Positions 9,006 through 16,738 of a stretch of 64,000 bases of DNA are shown here, in pieces. The stretch is from the NCBI RefSeq assembly GCF_015689195.1, contig NZ_CP065044.1, positions 1,178,001-1,242,000 on the forward strand. The letters run 5' to 3'. How positions within the stretch are numbered: the stretch's first letter is position 1; every line of letters starts with the position of its first letter. The DNA is from Pectobacterium aroidearum (GTDB taxonomy: Bacteria > Pseudomonadota > Gammaproteobacteria > Enterobacterales > Enterobacteriaceae). The translations under genes and the position numbers were made by a program. The notes under the pieces were generated by a model. The model did no database searches. It had not been told where the DNA came from and saw only the letters and a list, made by a program, of their open reading frames with translations.

Positions 9006-10150
9006 AAACGCTCCGCAGCGGCATCCAACGTTGCTTCCTGTTTAGCAAAGCATAGTCGAATCAACGTATGTGGGAACGGGTCGGCGCAAAAGACGGACAT
9101 CGGAATGGCCGCAACGCCAACGTGTTCGGTCAGCCAGCGGCAGAAACTGACATCGTCCAGATCGGAAATCGCCCGATAGTCCGCCAGCAGGAAGTAGGTG
9201 CCTTCGCAAGGAAGAATCTCGAAACGGCTGCTCGCCAGCGCGTTGATGAAGCGATCGCGTCTGGCACGGTAAAAATCGGGCAGTTCACGCCAGTGTTGCG
9301 GCTGTTCACGCAGCATATCGGCAATAGCAAACTGGGCAGGCGTGTTCACGGAGAACGTCAGATACTGGTGAACTTTACGCACTTCCGCACTCAATACCGC
9401 GGGGGCGACACAGTAGCCGACTTTCCAGCCAGTCATGTGGAACGTTTTACCAAACGATGAGACGGCGATGGCGCGTTGGCGCAGCGACGGGTGTGCCAGC
9501 ACGCTAGCGTGCCCTTCACTGTCGAAACAGATGTGCTCGTAGACCTCATCGCTCAGTACAAAGATGTTACGTGCGGCAATCGCCTGCCACAGTTGTTCAA
9601 AATCGGCCTTCTGCCAGACGGTGGCGGACGGGTTGTGTGGGGTATTCAGAATGACCAAACGAGTCCGATCGCTCAGTAGGTCAGCAAAATGCGACCAGTC
9701 CACGCGAAACGCAGGCGGCTGCAAGGCGATGCGTTTGAGTACGCCGCCAGCCAACGTAACGGCAGGCGCATAGCTGTCATAGCTGGGATCGACACAAATC
9801 ACTTCGTCGCCGGGGCGCACCAGCGCCGCAATGGCGGCAAACAACGCTTCAGTGGCACCCGCCGTGACGGTGACTTCACTATCGGCATCTGGTCGCCAGC
9901 CGTACAGTGCTTCTGTTTTTTCAGCAATTGCCTGACGCAACGGCGCGACGCCGGTCATCGGCGCATATTGGTTCGCGCCCTGACTGACATGATACGCCAG
10001 CCGCTGTTGTAAATAGTCCGGGCCGTCAAAATCAGGGAAACCTTGTGATAGATTGATGGCCTGATGCTGTTGGGCCAGTGCACTCATCTGAGTAAAAATG
10101 GTGGTGCCCAGCGAAGGCAGTTTACTGTCGGGGATTAGCGCGGCGCTCAT
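8993..10150 (-). CDS. mtnE: Methionine aminotransferase (YbdL/MtnE-like)
   Basis: A 385-residue class I/II PLP aminotransferase. It shows NLSQGFPDFDGP near residue 35, the N-P substrate motif NTPHNPSATVW, DEVYEHICFD and the PLP lysine in SSFGKTFHMTGWKVGY (about residue 240). It resembles E. coli YbdL, which transaminates methionine and its oxo acid. It is the first gene of a minus-strand pair with the omega-amidase and is divergent from mtnBCD, sharing an intergenic region with four tandem MetJ-like boxes. It is therefore assigned to the last step of methionine salvage, 4-methylthio-2-oxobutanoate to methionine. The start is supported by GGAGT upstream. Confidence 0.88.
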   Translation of the reverse strand: MSAALIPDSKLPSLGTTIFTQMSALAQQHQAINLSQGFPDFDGPDYLQQRLAYHVSQGANQYAPMTGVAPLRQAIAEKTEALYGWRPDADSEVTVTAGATEALFAAIAALVRPGDEVICVDPSYDSYAPAVTLAGGVLKRIALQPPAFRVDWSHFADLLSDRTRLVILNTPHNPSATVWQKADFEQLWQAIAARNIFVLSDEVYEHICFDSEGHASVLAHPSLRQRAIAVSSFGKTFHMTGWKVGYCVAPAVLSAEVRKVHQYLTFSVNTPAQFAIADMLREQPQHWRELPDFYRARRDRFINALASSRFEILPCEGTYFLLADYRAISDLDDVSFCRWLTEHVGVAAIPMSVFCADPFPHTLIRLCFAKQEATLDAAAERLCRL

Positions 10151-10217
10151 AGCGGGTAGGACTCCTGCAAGCCTGTATTGCCTCGTAATATAACATGCTG
10201 TTAGTATTTGGCAATCA

Positions 10218-10249
10218 AGACGCTTGGACGTTTAAACGGCTAAATGCCT
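10218..10249. promoter_or_regulatory. Tandem MetJ operator (met boxes) between mtnE and mtnB
   Basis: Four contiguous 8-mers read AGACGCTT, GGACGTTT, AAACGGCT and AAATGCCT. They match the met box AGACGTCT at 6, 6, 6 and 5 of 8 positions. The spacing is exactly 8 bases, as required for cooperative MetJ binding. The position between divergent mtnE and mtnB fits S-adenosylmethionine-dependent repression of both directions. Confidence 0.7.
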
Positions 10250-10329
10250 TTGCGTGCTAAGACATAATGAAAAGATCTAAACCTGCAACTGCATGCTTTG
10301 AAAAAGAAAGACCAAAAACGGGAAGCCTC

Positions 10330-10947
10330 ATGACTGAAAATCAACAATTGACGGCGCTGCTTGCGGCCTGTCACTGGATCGGCGAGAAGGGCTGGTGTCC
10401 GGCGACGGGCGGCAATATGTCCGTACGCCTTGATGACGCACAGTGCCTGATTACCGAATCGGGTAAAGACAAAGGCAGCCTTCAGGCAGAGGATTTCCTG
10501 CTGGTGGAGATTGCCACGAACCATGTTCCGAGCGGCCGTACGCCATCGGCGGAAACGGGGCTGCATACGTTGCTGTATCGCCGAGAACCGACTATTGGTG
10601 CGGTGCTGCACACGCACTCGGTGAATGCCACGGTGCTGTCTCGGGTAGAAAAGGGCGCTGAACTGGTGCTGCACGGCTATGAAATGCAAAAGTCGTTGGC
10701 GGGGCAGACGACCCATTTGGATCGCGTGGCGATCCCGATTTTCGATAACGATCAGGATATTCCTGCGCTGGCACAGCGGGTAACCGAGTACGCTAGCCAC
10801 ACGCCGTTGCGCTACGGTTTTCTGGTGCGCGGCCACGGCCTTTACTGCTGGGGCGCGACGGTGAAAGAAGCACGTCGCCATCTGGAAGGGCTGGAGTTCC
10901 TGTTCCAATGTGAATTGCAACGGCGACTGCTGGAGGCGAAAGCATGA
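10330..10947 (+). CDS. mtnB: Methylthioribulose-1-phosphate dehydratase
   Basis: A 205-residue class II aldolase/adducin-family enzyme that dehydrates 5-methylthioribulose 1-phosphate in the methionine salvage pathway. Family marks are [16 protein letters not shown] near residue 20, ITESGKDKG and the zinc site around [11 protein letters not shown] (about residues 95-105), with a later His in RGHGLYCWG. The ATG at 10330 is preferred over 10267 because GGGAAG precedes it and the product then begins MTENQQLT like its relatives. The stop overlaps the mtnC start (ATGA), so the two are coupled. MetJ boxes lie about 80 bases upstream. Confidence 0.95.
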   Translation: MTENQQLTALLAACHWIGEKGWCPATGGNMSVRLDDAQCLITESGKDKGSLQAEDFLLVEIATNHVPSGRTPSAETGLHTLLYRREPTIGAVLHTHSVNATVLSRVEKGAELVLHGYEMQKSLAGQTTHLDRVAIPIFDNDQDIPALAQRVTEYASHTPLRYGFLVRGHGLYCWGATVKEARRHLEGLEFLFQCELQRRLLEAKA

Positions 10948-11633
10948 TTAAGGCCATTGTGACGGATATTGAAGGCACCACCAGCGACATTCGTTTTGTC
11001 CACAGTGTGTTGTTTCCCTATGCCCGGGAACGTTTGGCCGACACGGTGCGGCAGCACGGTAGCGATCCTGAGATCGCGCAGGCGCTGGACGCGCTGCGTC
11101 AGGAACTGAGCCAGCCGGATGCGGATAGTGAGACGCTGATTGCCGCGCTGAACCAGTTTATGGATGAGGACCGTAAATCTACCGCGCTGAAGCTGTTGCA
11201 AGGCATTATCTGGCGTGCGGGTTATCGTAATGGTGATTTTCAGGGGCACTTGTACCCTGAAGTGGCGGCGCAGCTCGCCGCATGGCAGCAGCAAGGCCTG
11301 CGCCTCTATGTTTACTCATCAGGCTCGGTAGAAGCGCAGCAACTGCTGTTCGGTTACAGCAATGCGGGTGACCTGCGTCCGCTGTTCCGCGACTATTTTG
11401 ATACCCGCGTCGGCGCGAAGCGCGAGACCGATTCTTATCGCACGATTGCGCAAGCCATCGGGCTACCTGCCGAACAGCTTCTGTTCCTGTCGGACATCCG
11501 TCAGGAGCTGGATGCCGCGCAGGAAGCCGGCTGGCATACCTGCCAGCTTATTCGTGATGATGCGGATAGCGTAAGCCGTCACCGTCAGGTGGCACGTTTT
11601 GACCAGATCGACTTACCGGAGTACGCCCAATGA
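10944..11633 (+). CDS. mtnC: Enolase-phosphatase E1
   Basis: A 229-residue HAD-superfamily enzyme. The N-terminus [19 protein letters not shown] is the E1 signature; the HAD nucleophile Asp lies at about residue 8. Later segments [11 protein letters not shown] and [16 protein letters not shown] give the other HAD motifs. It enolises and dephosphorylates 2,3-diketo-5-methylthiopentyl 1-phosphate to the acireductone used by mtnD. It overlaps mtnB and mtnD by 4 bases each, giving a compact three-gene operon. Confidence 0.96.
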   Translation: MIKAIVTDIEGTTSDIRFVHSVLFPYARERLADTVRQHGSDPEIAQALDALRQELSQPDADSETLIAALNQFMDEDRKSTALKLLQGIIWRAGYRNGDFQGHLYPEVAAQLAAWQQQGLRLYVYSSGSVEAQQLLFGYSNAGDLRPLFRDYFDTRVGAKRETDSYRTIAQAIGLPAEQLLFLSDIRQELDAAQEAGWHTCQLIRDDADSVSRHRQVARFDQIDLPEYAQ

Positions 11634-12175
11634 GTGGATTAACCATTTTTAGCGACAGCGATGCAAGCCAGCCGATTTGGCAAAGTCAGGATGCCGACGC
11701 GATTCAGAAACAACTGAACGAAATCGGTGTACGTTTTGAACGCTGGGAAGCCAGCCAGAAGCTGAGCGATGCGCCGTCGTCGGAGGAAGTGCTGGCGGCC
11801 TATCAGCATGAGATTGATAAGCTGGTGGCAGAAAAAGGCTATCAGAGCTGGGACGTCATCAGCATGCGTTCTGATAACCCGCAGCGTGCGGAGTTGCGCA
11901 CCAAGTTTTTATCCGAGCATGTTCACCACGAAGACGAAGTGCGCTTTTTCGTCGAAGGCGCGGGGCTGTTCTGCTTGCACCTGAACGGCAAGATTTACCA
12001 GATCCTGTGCGAGAAGAACGATCTGCTGTCCGTACCGGCAGGCACCGCGCACTGGTTTGATATGGGGCCGGAACCGCACTTCACCGCCATCCGCCTGTTC
12101 GATAACCCAGAAGGTTGGATCGCGCATTTTACTGGCGATAAGATCGCGGATGCGTATCCGAAATTGGAACGCTAG
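11630..12175 (+). CDS. mtnD: Acireductone dioxygenase
   Basis: A 181-residue cupin. The metal ligands are visible in [18 protein letters not shown] (His, His and Glu at about residues 97-103) and in [12 protein letters not shown] (His near 140). Depending on Fe or Ni, the enzyme yields 4-methylthio-2-oxobutanoate plus formate, or an off-pathway product. The oxo acid is the substrate of the aminotransferase encoded just across the divergent promoter. This is the last gene of mtnBCD; the remaining salvage genes mtnA and mtnK lie beyond a T6SS island about 6.6 kb long. Confidence 0.96.
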   Translation: MSGLTIFSDSDASQPIWQSQDADAIQKQLNEIGVRFERWEASQKLSDAPSSEEVLAAYQHEIDKLVAEKGYQSWDVISMRSDNPQRAELRTKFLSEHVHHEDEVRFFVEGAGLFCLHLNGKIYQILCEKNDLLSVPAGTAHWFDMGPEPHFTAIRLFDNPEGWIAHFTGDKIADAYPKLER

Positions 12176-12217
12176 CGCGTAGGGGGCTATGCCCTTATTC
12201 CATGAATAAAAATGGTT

Positions 12218-12416
12218 TATACCCTAAATAATTCGAGTTGCAGGAAGGCGGCAAGAGAGAGAATCCCGATGAGCTTACTCAGGTAAGTGATTCGGGTGAC
12301 AAATCTGCCGGGAGCAGATTTGAACGCTGCTTGCAGCGGCCCTTTAGGGCGAGGCCCACGATGGGCCGAGTATTTGAACGTAGCCAACGCACATGCGGCT
12401 TGAAGTATGACGGGTT
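12218..12416 (+). repeat. ERIC (IRU) element with an internal insertion of about 74 bases
   Basis: The element starts TATACCCTAAATAATTCGAG and ends near CTTGAAGTATGACGGG, which are imperfect inverted ends. The core GAGCTTACTCAGGTAAGTGA is the ERIC palindrome. Compared with the plain copy at 47492-47616 it is about 74 bases longer. The extra block begins after GATTCGGGTGAC and contains its own small hairpin (AAATCTGC/GCAGATTT). ERIC elements with insertions of about 70 bases at an internal site are known. Confidence 0.8.
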
Positions 12417-12428
12417 TATCAATAGGTT

Positions 12429-12454
12429 GAGAACAGGGGGAATGCCCTGTTCTC
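12429..12454 (+). terminator. Strong hairpin, possible mtnBCD terminator
   Basis: GAGAACAGGG (12429-12438) pairs perfectly with CCCTGTTCTC (12445-12454) across a 6-base loop. The nearest T-run (about 12471) is not adjacent, so it may be a modified terminator or an RNA-stabilising hairpin. Confidence 0.45.
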
Positions 12455-12832
12455 AGATGATGATTGAGTCTTTTTTGATTCGCTATCTAATTTATTAAAA
12501 ATGATATTATTTTAATATTAATCAATGTGCTTGCTTGGTTTTAGGCCTTTTTTTGCGCTATTAGCACTATGAACATCTTGTTATCCTTTACGCGTATTTT
12601 CTTAAAAGGAATAGCGTCAAGGATGCCACACGGAACGTTTTCATCACTCTTCATACCGTTTCAACCTCGCGACCTTCTTGTTTCCCACGACGTGAACATA
12701 CCGCATCGCTGCTCAATTTAAATGCTCTGCGCTTTTCACCTGCATGACGTTTTTGCTCATGTGGCGTTTAGCCATGATGGCGCATGCGGTCACCGTGGCA
12801 GCAGTACAAACATAAAAATAAGGAGAAAGCCT

Positions 12833-14860
12833 ATGGCAAACAGTACAGGATTACAGTTCACCGTTAAGGTCGGTGCCCTGGCGGCAGGCACTTTTGCAGT
12901 GGTGGGTTTCAGGCTGGATGAAGGGTTGAACCGGCCTTTCAGCCTGTCGCTGAGTCTGGCGAGTGCACAGCCGGATGTCGATTTCGGCGCGGTGCTGGAC
13001 CAGCCGTGCGAGCTGATGGTGTGGTATGAAGGCGAACTGAAACGCCGGGTCAGCGGGATTGTCAGTGGTTTCACGCAGGGCGATACCGGATTCCGGCGCA
13101 CGCGCTATCAGATAGAAGTCCGTCCGGCGCTGTGGCGACTGGGGTTACGCACCAACGCCCGCATTTTTCAGGCACAAAAGCCGGAAGCCATTATCAGCAT
13201 GCTGCTGGAAGAGGCGGGCATCACCGACTACGCCTTTGCGCTGCGCAACGAGCACGCGGTGCGGGAATATTGCGTGCAGTACCGGGAAAGTGATTTGGCG
13301 TTTATCACCCGTCTGGCTGCGGAGGAAGGCATGTACTTCTTCCACGAATACGAAGAGGGTAAACACCGTGTGGTGTTTGCCGATGATGCGGGCGCACTGA
13401 CCAAAGGCCCCGAGCTGTTCTTCAATCTGGCGACGCAGGGACTGAGCGAGGGTGAATATGTCCGGCGCTTCCACTACGCAGAGCGGGTGAGCACGGCCGA
13501 AGTCGAGCTGAAAGACTATAGCTTCAAGACGCCGGCTTACGGGCTGTCGCACAAGAAGATGAGCGGTGAGCTGGAACATCAGCGCGAAAGCTACCAGCAT
13601 TACGATTATCCGGGGCGCTATAAGCAAGACCCGAGCGGCAAGGCGTTCAGCGGCTACCGGCTGGATGCGTTGCGGTCTGGAGCCGTGACGAGCGAAGGGG
13701 AATCCAACTGCGCGGGGCTGATGCCGGGCAGTACGTTTACCCTGACGGAGCACCCGAATACGACGCTGAATGCGGTGTGGCAGACGGTGAGCGTGACGCA
13801 CGTCGGGCAGCAACCGCAGGCGCTGGAAGAGGAAAGCGGTGGTGAACCGACCACGATGAGTAACAGTTTTGCGGTGGTGAAAGGGACAACAACGTGGCGC
13901 GCCGCGATGCCGTATAAACCGATGGTGGACGGCCCGCAAATCGCCACGGTTGTCGGTCCGACCGGGGAAGAAATCTACTGTGACCCGTATGGTCGGGTGA
14001 AACTGCAATTCCCGTGGGACAGATACGGCGCGAGCAATGACCAGAGCTCCTGCTGGGTACGCGTCAGCCAGGGCTGGGCGGGCGGTCAGTACGGCATGAT
14101 TGCTATCCCCCGTATCGGCCATGAAGTGATCGTCAGTTTCCTTGAAGGTGACCCGGATCAGCCGATTGTCACCGGGCGTACCTTCCACGCGACCAATCCG
14201 ACGCCGTATCCGCTGCCTGCCAATAAGACACGAACCGTACTGCGCACGAAGACGCATCAGGGAGAAGGATTTAATGAATTGCGCTTCGAGGATCAGGCCG
14301 GTCAGGAGGAGATTTATCTTCACGGGCAGAAAGATCTCAAGGCGCTCGTTGAGAACGATGTGGTCTGGCACATCAAACATGATGCCCACACGGAGATTGA
14401 TAATGAGCGAGTCACCCGCGTTAAAGCCAACGATCACCTGACGGTTGAGAATGAGAAACGTGACCACGTGAAAGGAGACCTCTCGCTGACCGTTGATGCG
14501 TCGATGCATCAGAAACTGGGGCAAGCGTTACTGGTTGAGGCTGGTGAGGAAGTGCATGTAAAAGCGGGGGCTAAGGTGGTTCTTGAAGCGGGCGCAGAGC
14601 TGACGCTGAAAGTCGGGGGAAGCTTCGTGAAGATTGACCCCAGTGGCGTGACGCTGGTCGGCCCTGGCATCAAGATGAATTCAGGCGGCAGCCCGGGTTG
14701 TGGCTCTGGTTGGGCAGGCCAACTGCCCTCATTACCGGGAACGGTTGAGGTGATTGCGCCGTCCCCATTGCCCAAAATACCGCCTCTTGAAAAACCGGTC
14801 TGTATTCCCTGTCTGCTGCGTGCCATGGCGCAGGGCGATGCGTTGATACAGGGAGAATAA
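12833..14860 (+). CDS. vgrG: T6SS spike protein VgrG
   Basis: A 675-residue spike protein. The N-terminal gp27-like part includes [18 protein letters not shown] and the [21 protein letters not shown] motif typical of VgrG (about residues 125-175). The middle gp5/OB-fold contains [16 protein letters not shown] and [14 protein letters not shown]. The C-terminal half is a beta-helix needle rich in short repeats, ending in a proline-rich tail ([13 protein letters not shown]) with cysteines. There is no obvious extra catalytic domain, so cargo probably binds through the adaptor encoded next. The start at 12833 is set by AAGGAG and the product MANSTGLQF; 12722 would add 37 unrelated residues. It heads a compact cargo operon ending with PAAR. 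Confidence 0.95.
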   Translation: MANSTGLQFTVKVGALAAGTFAVVGFRLDEGLNRPFSLSLSLASAQPDVDFGAVLDQPCELMVWYEGELKRRVSGIVSGFTQGDTGFRRTRYQIEVRPALWRLGLRTNARIFQAQKPEAIISMLLEEAGITDYAFALRNEHAVREYCVQYRESDLAFITRLAAEEGMYFFHEYEEGKHRVVFADDAGALTKGPELFFNLATQGLSEGEYVRRFHYAERVSTAEVELKDYSFKTPAYGLSHKKMSGELEHQRESYQHYDYPGRYKQDPSGKAFSGYRLDALRSGAVTSEGESNCAGLMPGSTFTLTEHPNTTLNAVWQTVSVTHVGQQPQALEEESGGEPTTMSNSFAVVKGTTTWRAAMPYKPMVDGPQIATVVGPTGEEIYCDPYGRVKLQFPWDRYGASNDQSSCWVRVSQGWAGGQYGMIAIPRIGHEVIVSFLEGDPDQPIVTGRTFHATNPTPYPLPANKTRTVLRTKTHQGEGFNELRFEDQAGQEEIYLHGQKDLKALVENDVVWHIKHDAHTEIDNERVTRVKANDHLTVENEKRDHVKGDLSLTVDASMHQKLGQALLVEAGEEVHVKAGAKVVLEAGAELTLKVGGSFVKIDPSGVTLVGPGIKMNSGGSPGCGSGWAGQLPSLPGTVEVIAPSPLPKIPPLEKPVCIPCLLRAMAQGDALIQGE

Positions 14861-14861
14861 G

Positions 14862-15587
14862 ATGCTACCTGAAACTATCTGGCACCGGGGTGCCTGTCTC
14901 GCCTTGCTGGAAGGGGCGAACCTCACCGCTGAACAGCGCGAACGGTTGAGCAAAAATCCGTTTTTACCGCTCTATTTTCATGATGACTTGTTTGAACTGA
15001 TCAATCTGGGTCCCTGGCTTTGGCATTGTTTACCAGAGGACGAAAGATTACTGGCGACGCTTGTTCAGCAGAGGCACGTGGTTGGCCTGTTGGAGAGCGA
15101 CCAATCCCTTAGCGCTTTGCAAAGGCAACTGGCTTTGGGTGTGAGGGTGATTGAACCTGCAGGGCAATTTAGCCAATTGCTGCGGTTCTATACGCCACAC
15201 GCGCTGCCTCTGCTTGTTGAACAACACGACGCCCCGTGGCTCGGTGGGCTGTTTGGCGGGATCGACCGCTGGTGGTTACGAGAATGCGACGGCAGTTGGC
15301 ACGAACTGAGTCTATCGATCCCTCCCACTGAACCTGTTCTGGTGAAATTGACGCCTGAGTTATATCAAGCGTTGCAAGGTTCGCCTGACGAGCATCGCCT
15401 GCTCGCTCTGTGGCAAGAGGGGGATAGCATCAGACATTTCCCACCCTGTGAAAGGATGAACATGGTCCGCAAGGCATTGGCGAAAGCCGAGCAGGCTGGT
15501 GCGACAGAGTCTCAAAGACGGTTGTGGGCATTAGCCTATCTGGAAGGTGGTCAGCAGGCGTTGGAAGAACAAAAGGGACTAACATGA
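14862..15587 (+). CDS. DUF4123 adaptor/chaperone (Tap/TEC type)
   Basis: A 241-residue protein with the DUF4123 pattern: an N-terminal ALLEGANLT-like stretch, then VGLLESDQSLSALQRQLALGVRV and YTPHALPLLVEQ. DUF4123 proteins act as effector chaperones that load a cargo toxin onto its VgrG, and do not travel with the needle. The gene begins one base after the vgrG stop and overlaps the next ORF (ATGA at 15584), so it is translationally coupled to both. This position between spike and effector is the standard arrangement. Confidence 0.88.
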   Translation: MLPETIWHRGACLALLEGANLTAEQRERLSKNPFLPLYFHDDLFELINLGPWLWHCLPEDERLLATLVQQRHVVGLLESDQSLSALQRQLALGVRVIEPAGQFSQLLRFYTPHALPLLVEQHDAPWLGGLFGGIDRWWLRECDGSWHELSLSIPPTEPVLVKLTPELYQALQGSPDEHRLLALWQEGDSIRHFPPCERMNMVRKALAKAEQAGATESQRRLWALAYLEGGQQALEEQKGLT

Positions 15588-16099
15588 GCGTGGCAAGCGG
15601 TTTAACAAGAGTGATCTCGGGGCTGATCACGGCGATATGGCAGATCTTGCCGCGCTGGGGGCGGTGGACGGCAAGCATCCTGCTGGTGCTCTGGCTGGGC
15701 TGGACATTCCTGATTCAGGAACGGCATGGCGGAGCATCATTAGTGGTTATGTCAGTAATGGATAGACCGATTAGTTATGCCTATGTCAACGGCAATATGG
15801 GGGGAAATACCGATGCATTTGACGGGCGGAATGCGGGGGGGAAAACCGCAGGTCCCTATAGGATAGAGGGAGATATTGTCAAAATAGATTGGGAATTAGA
15901 TATGACTGAGGAACAGGAAAAATCAGGATTCCAATTTGAAAAACATACGATCACTCTGCCGATGCCGAAACGTGAAAAAGGGCAAAATGATTTCTGTGTC
16001 CTATTTTTGCCCGATAACAAGCCCATGATACGTTGGACCTATCGTTGTCACCAAGATATGCAGGGTGTAATAAATACTTATCGGACGAGGAAGTTGTAA
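15584..16099 (+). CDS. DUF3304 membrane-anchored putative immunity protein, copy A
   Basis: A 171-residue protein with one strong transmembrane segment (about residues 25-43, TASILLVLWLGWTFLIQ) and a periplasmic DUF3304 domain marked by VNGNMGGNTDAFDG, a GPYRIEGD..KIDWELD stretch and ITLPMPKREKG near the end. Single-span DUF3304 proteins often accompany T6SS lipase-like effectors as immunity proteins. The start at 15584 overlaps the adaptor stop. The first 60 or so residues are nearly identical to copy B at 16221, while the periplasmic domain differs. It is followed by a stump of an effector gene, so this may be an orphan immunity gene left after effector loss. The immunity role is inferred. 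Confidence 0.75.
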   Translation: MSVASGLTRVISGLITAIWQILPRWGRWTASILLVLWLGWTFLIQERHGGASLVVMSVMDRPISYAYVNGNMGGNTDAFDGRNAGGKTAGPYRIEGDIVKIDWELDMTEEQEKSGFQFEKHTITLPMPKREKGQNDFCVLFLPDNKPMIRWTYRCHQDMQGVINTYRTRKL

Positions 16100-16224
16100 T
16101 GGTGGATTGGGATGATCTTGAATGTCGCGTTGCGCGTGAAGAGAGCCGTCATCAGGTGGGCGAGATAGCGACCCAACATGTGGCAAAGGAATTGAATCAG
16201 CAAGAACAAAAGGGACGAACATGA
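16099..16224 (+). pseudogene. Remnant of an effector gene (N-terminal stump)
   Basis: A 41-codon frame whose first 18 residues, MVDWDDLECRVAREESRH, nearly match the start of the full effector at 16739. It then runs into an unrelated tail (from VGEIATQHVAKEL) and ends where copy B of the immunity gene starts (ATGA). The stump shares the TAATG junction with copy A. It is best read as what is left of an older effector gene after internal deletion or recombination, not as a functional peptide. Residues after position 21 do not match the intact effector's C-terminus. Confidence 0.75.
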
Positions 16225-16736
16225 GCGTGGCAAGCGGTTTGACAAGAGTGATCTCGGGGCTGATAACGGCGATATGGCAGATCTTGCCGCGCTGGGGGCG
16301 GTGGACGGCAAGCATTCTGCTGGTGCTTTGGCTGGGCTGGACATTCCTGATTCAGGAACGGCATGGCGGAGCGTCAATCGTTGTCCATTCGGTGATCGAC
16401 CGCCCCATTAGCTATGTGTATGTCAATGGCAATATGGGAGGGAATACCGACGCATTTGATGGACTTAATACGGGAGGCAGTTCTGCGGGACCTTATCGGA
16501 TAGAGGGAGATACAGTTAAGATAAAATGGGAACTGGCGATGACCCGCCGACAATATGACGAATTGGGCTATCGCCCTGAGATTCATACAGTTATTTTACC
16601 AATGCCTAAGAGGGAAAAAGGACAAGATAATTTCTATGTGCTGTTTCTGCCGGATAACCAAGTGATGGTGCGCTGGGTTGGGTGGGGTATTCCTGGTATG
16701 AAAGATGTGATTGATACTTATCGGACAAGGAAGTAG
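16221..16736 (+). CDS. DUF3304 membrane-anchored putative immunity protein, copy B
   Basis: A 171-residue paralogue of the protein at 15584, with the same N-terminal cytosolic part and transmembrane helix (about residues 25-43) and the same DUF3304 marks (VNGNMGGNTDAFDG, LPMPKREKGQDNFYVLFLPDN). The central periplasmic part diverges, for example TRRQYDELGYRPEIH in place of TEEQEKSGFQFEKH. It directly precedes the intact effector with two bases between stop and start, so it is the likely cognate immunity protein. Immunity before effector is the less common gene order. The cognate pairing is inferred. Confidence 0.78.
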   Translation: MSVASGLTRVISGLITAIWQILPRWGRWTASILLVLWLGWTFLIQERHGGASIVVHSVIDRPISYVYVNGNMGGNTDAFDGLNTGGSSAGPYRIEGDTVKIKWELAMTRRQYDELGYRPEIHTVILPMPKREKGQDNFYVLFLPDNQVMVRWVGWGIPGMKDVIDTYRTRK

Positions 16737-16738
16737 CA

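Larger units (their letters stand above)
12176..12832. other. Intergenic region carrying an ERIC element, left edge of the vgrG island
   Basis: This 657-base gap has no supported gene. It contains an ERIC-type repeat (12218-12416), a strong hairpin (12429-12454) and then AT-rich sequence leading to the vgrG ribosome site AAGGAG at about 12820. An upstream in-frame ATG at 12722 is not favoured. The gap marks the switch from methionine salvage to T6SS genes. Confidence 0.55.

Noticed and set aside
13145..14524. Long open frame (459 codons) on the minus strand inside vgrG
   Set aside because: It is fully antisense to a well-supported VgrG, has no ribosome site, and its product is a low-complexity His/Arg/Gln-rich sequence typical of a shadow frame in GC-rich DNA.
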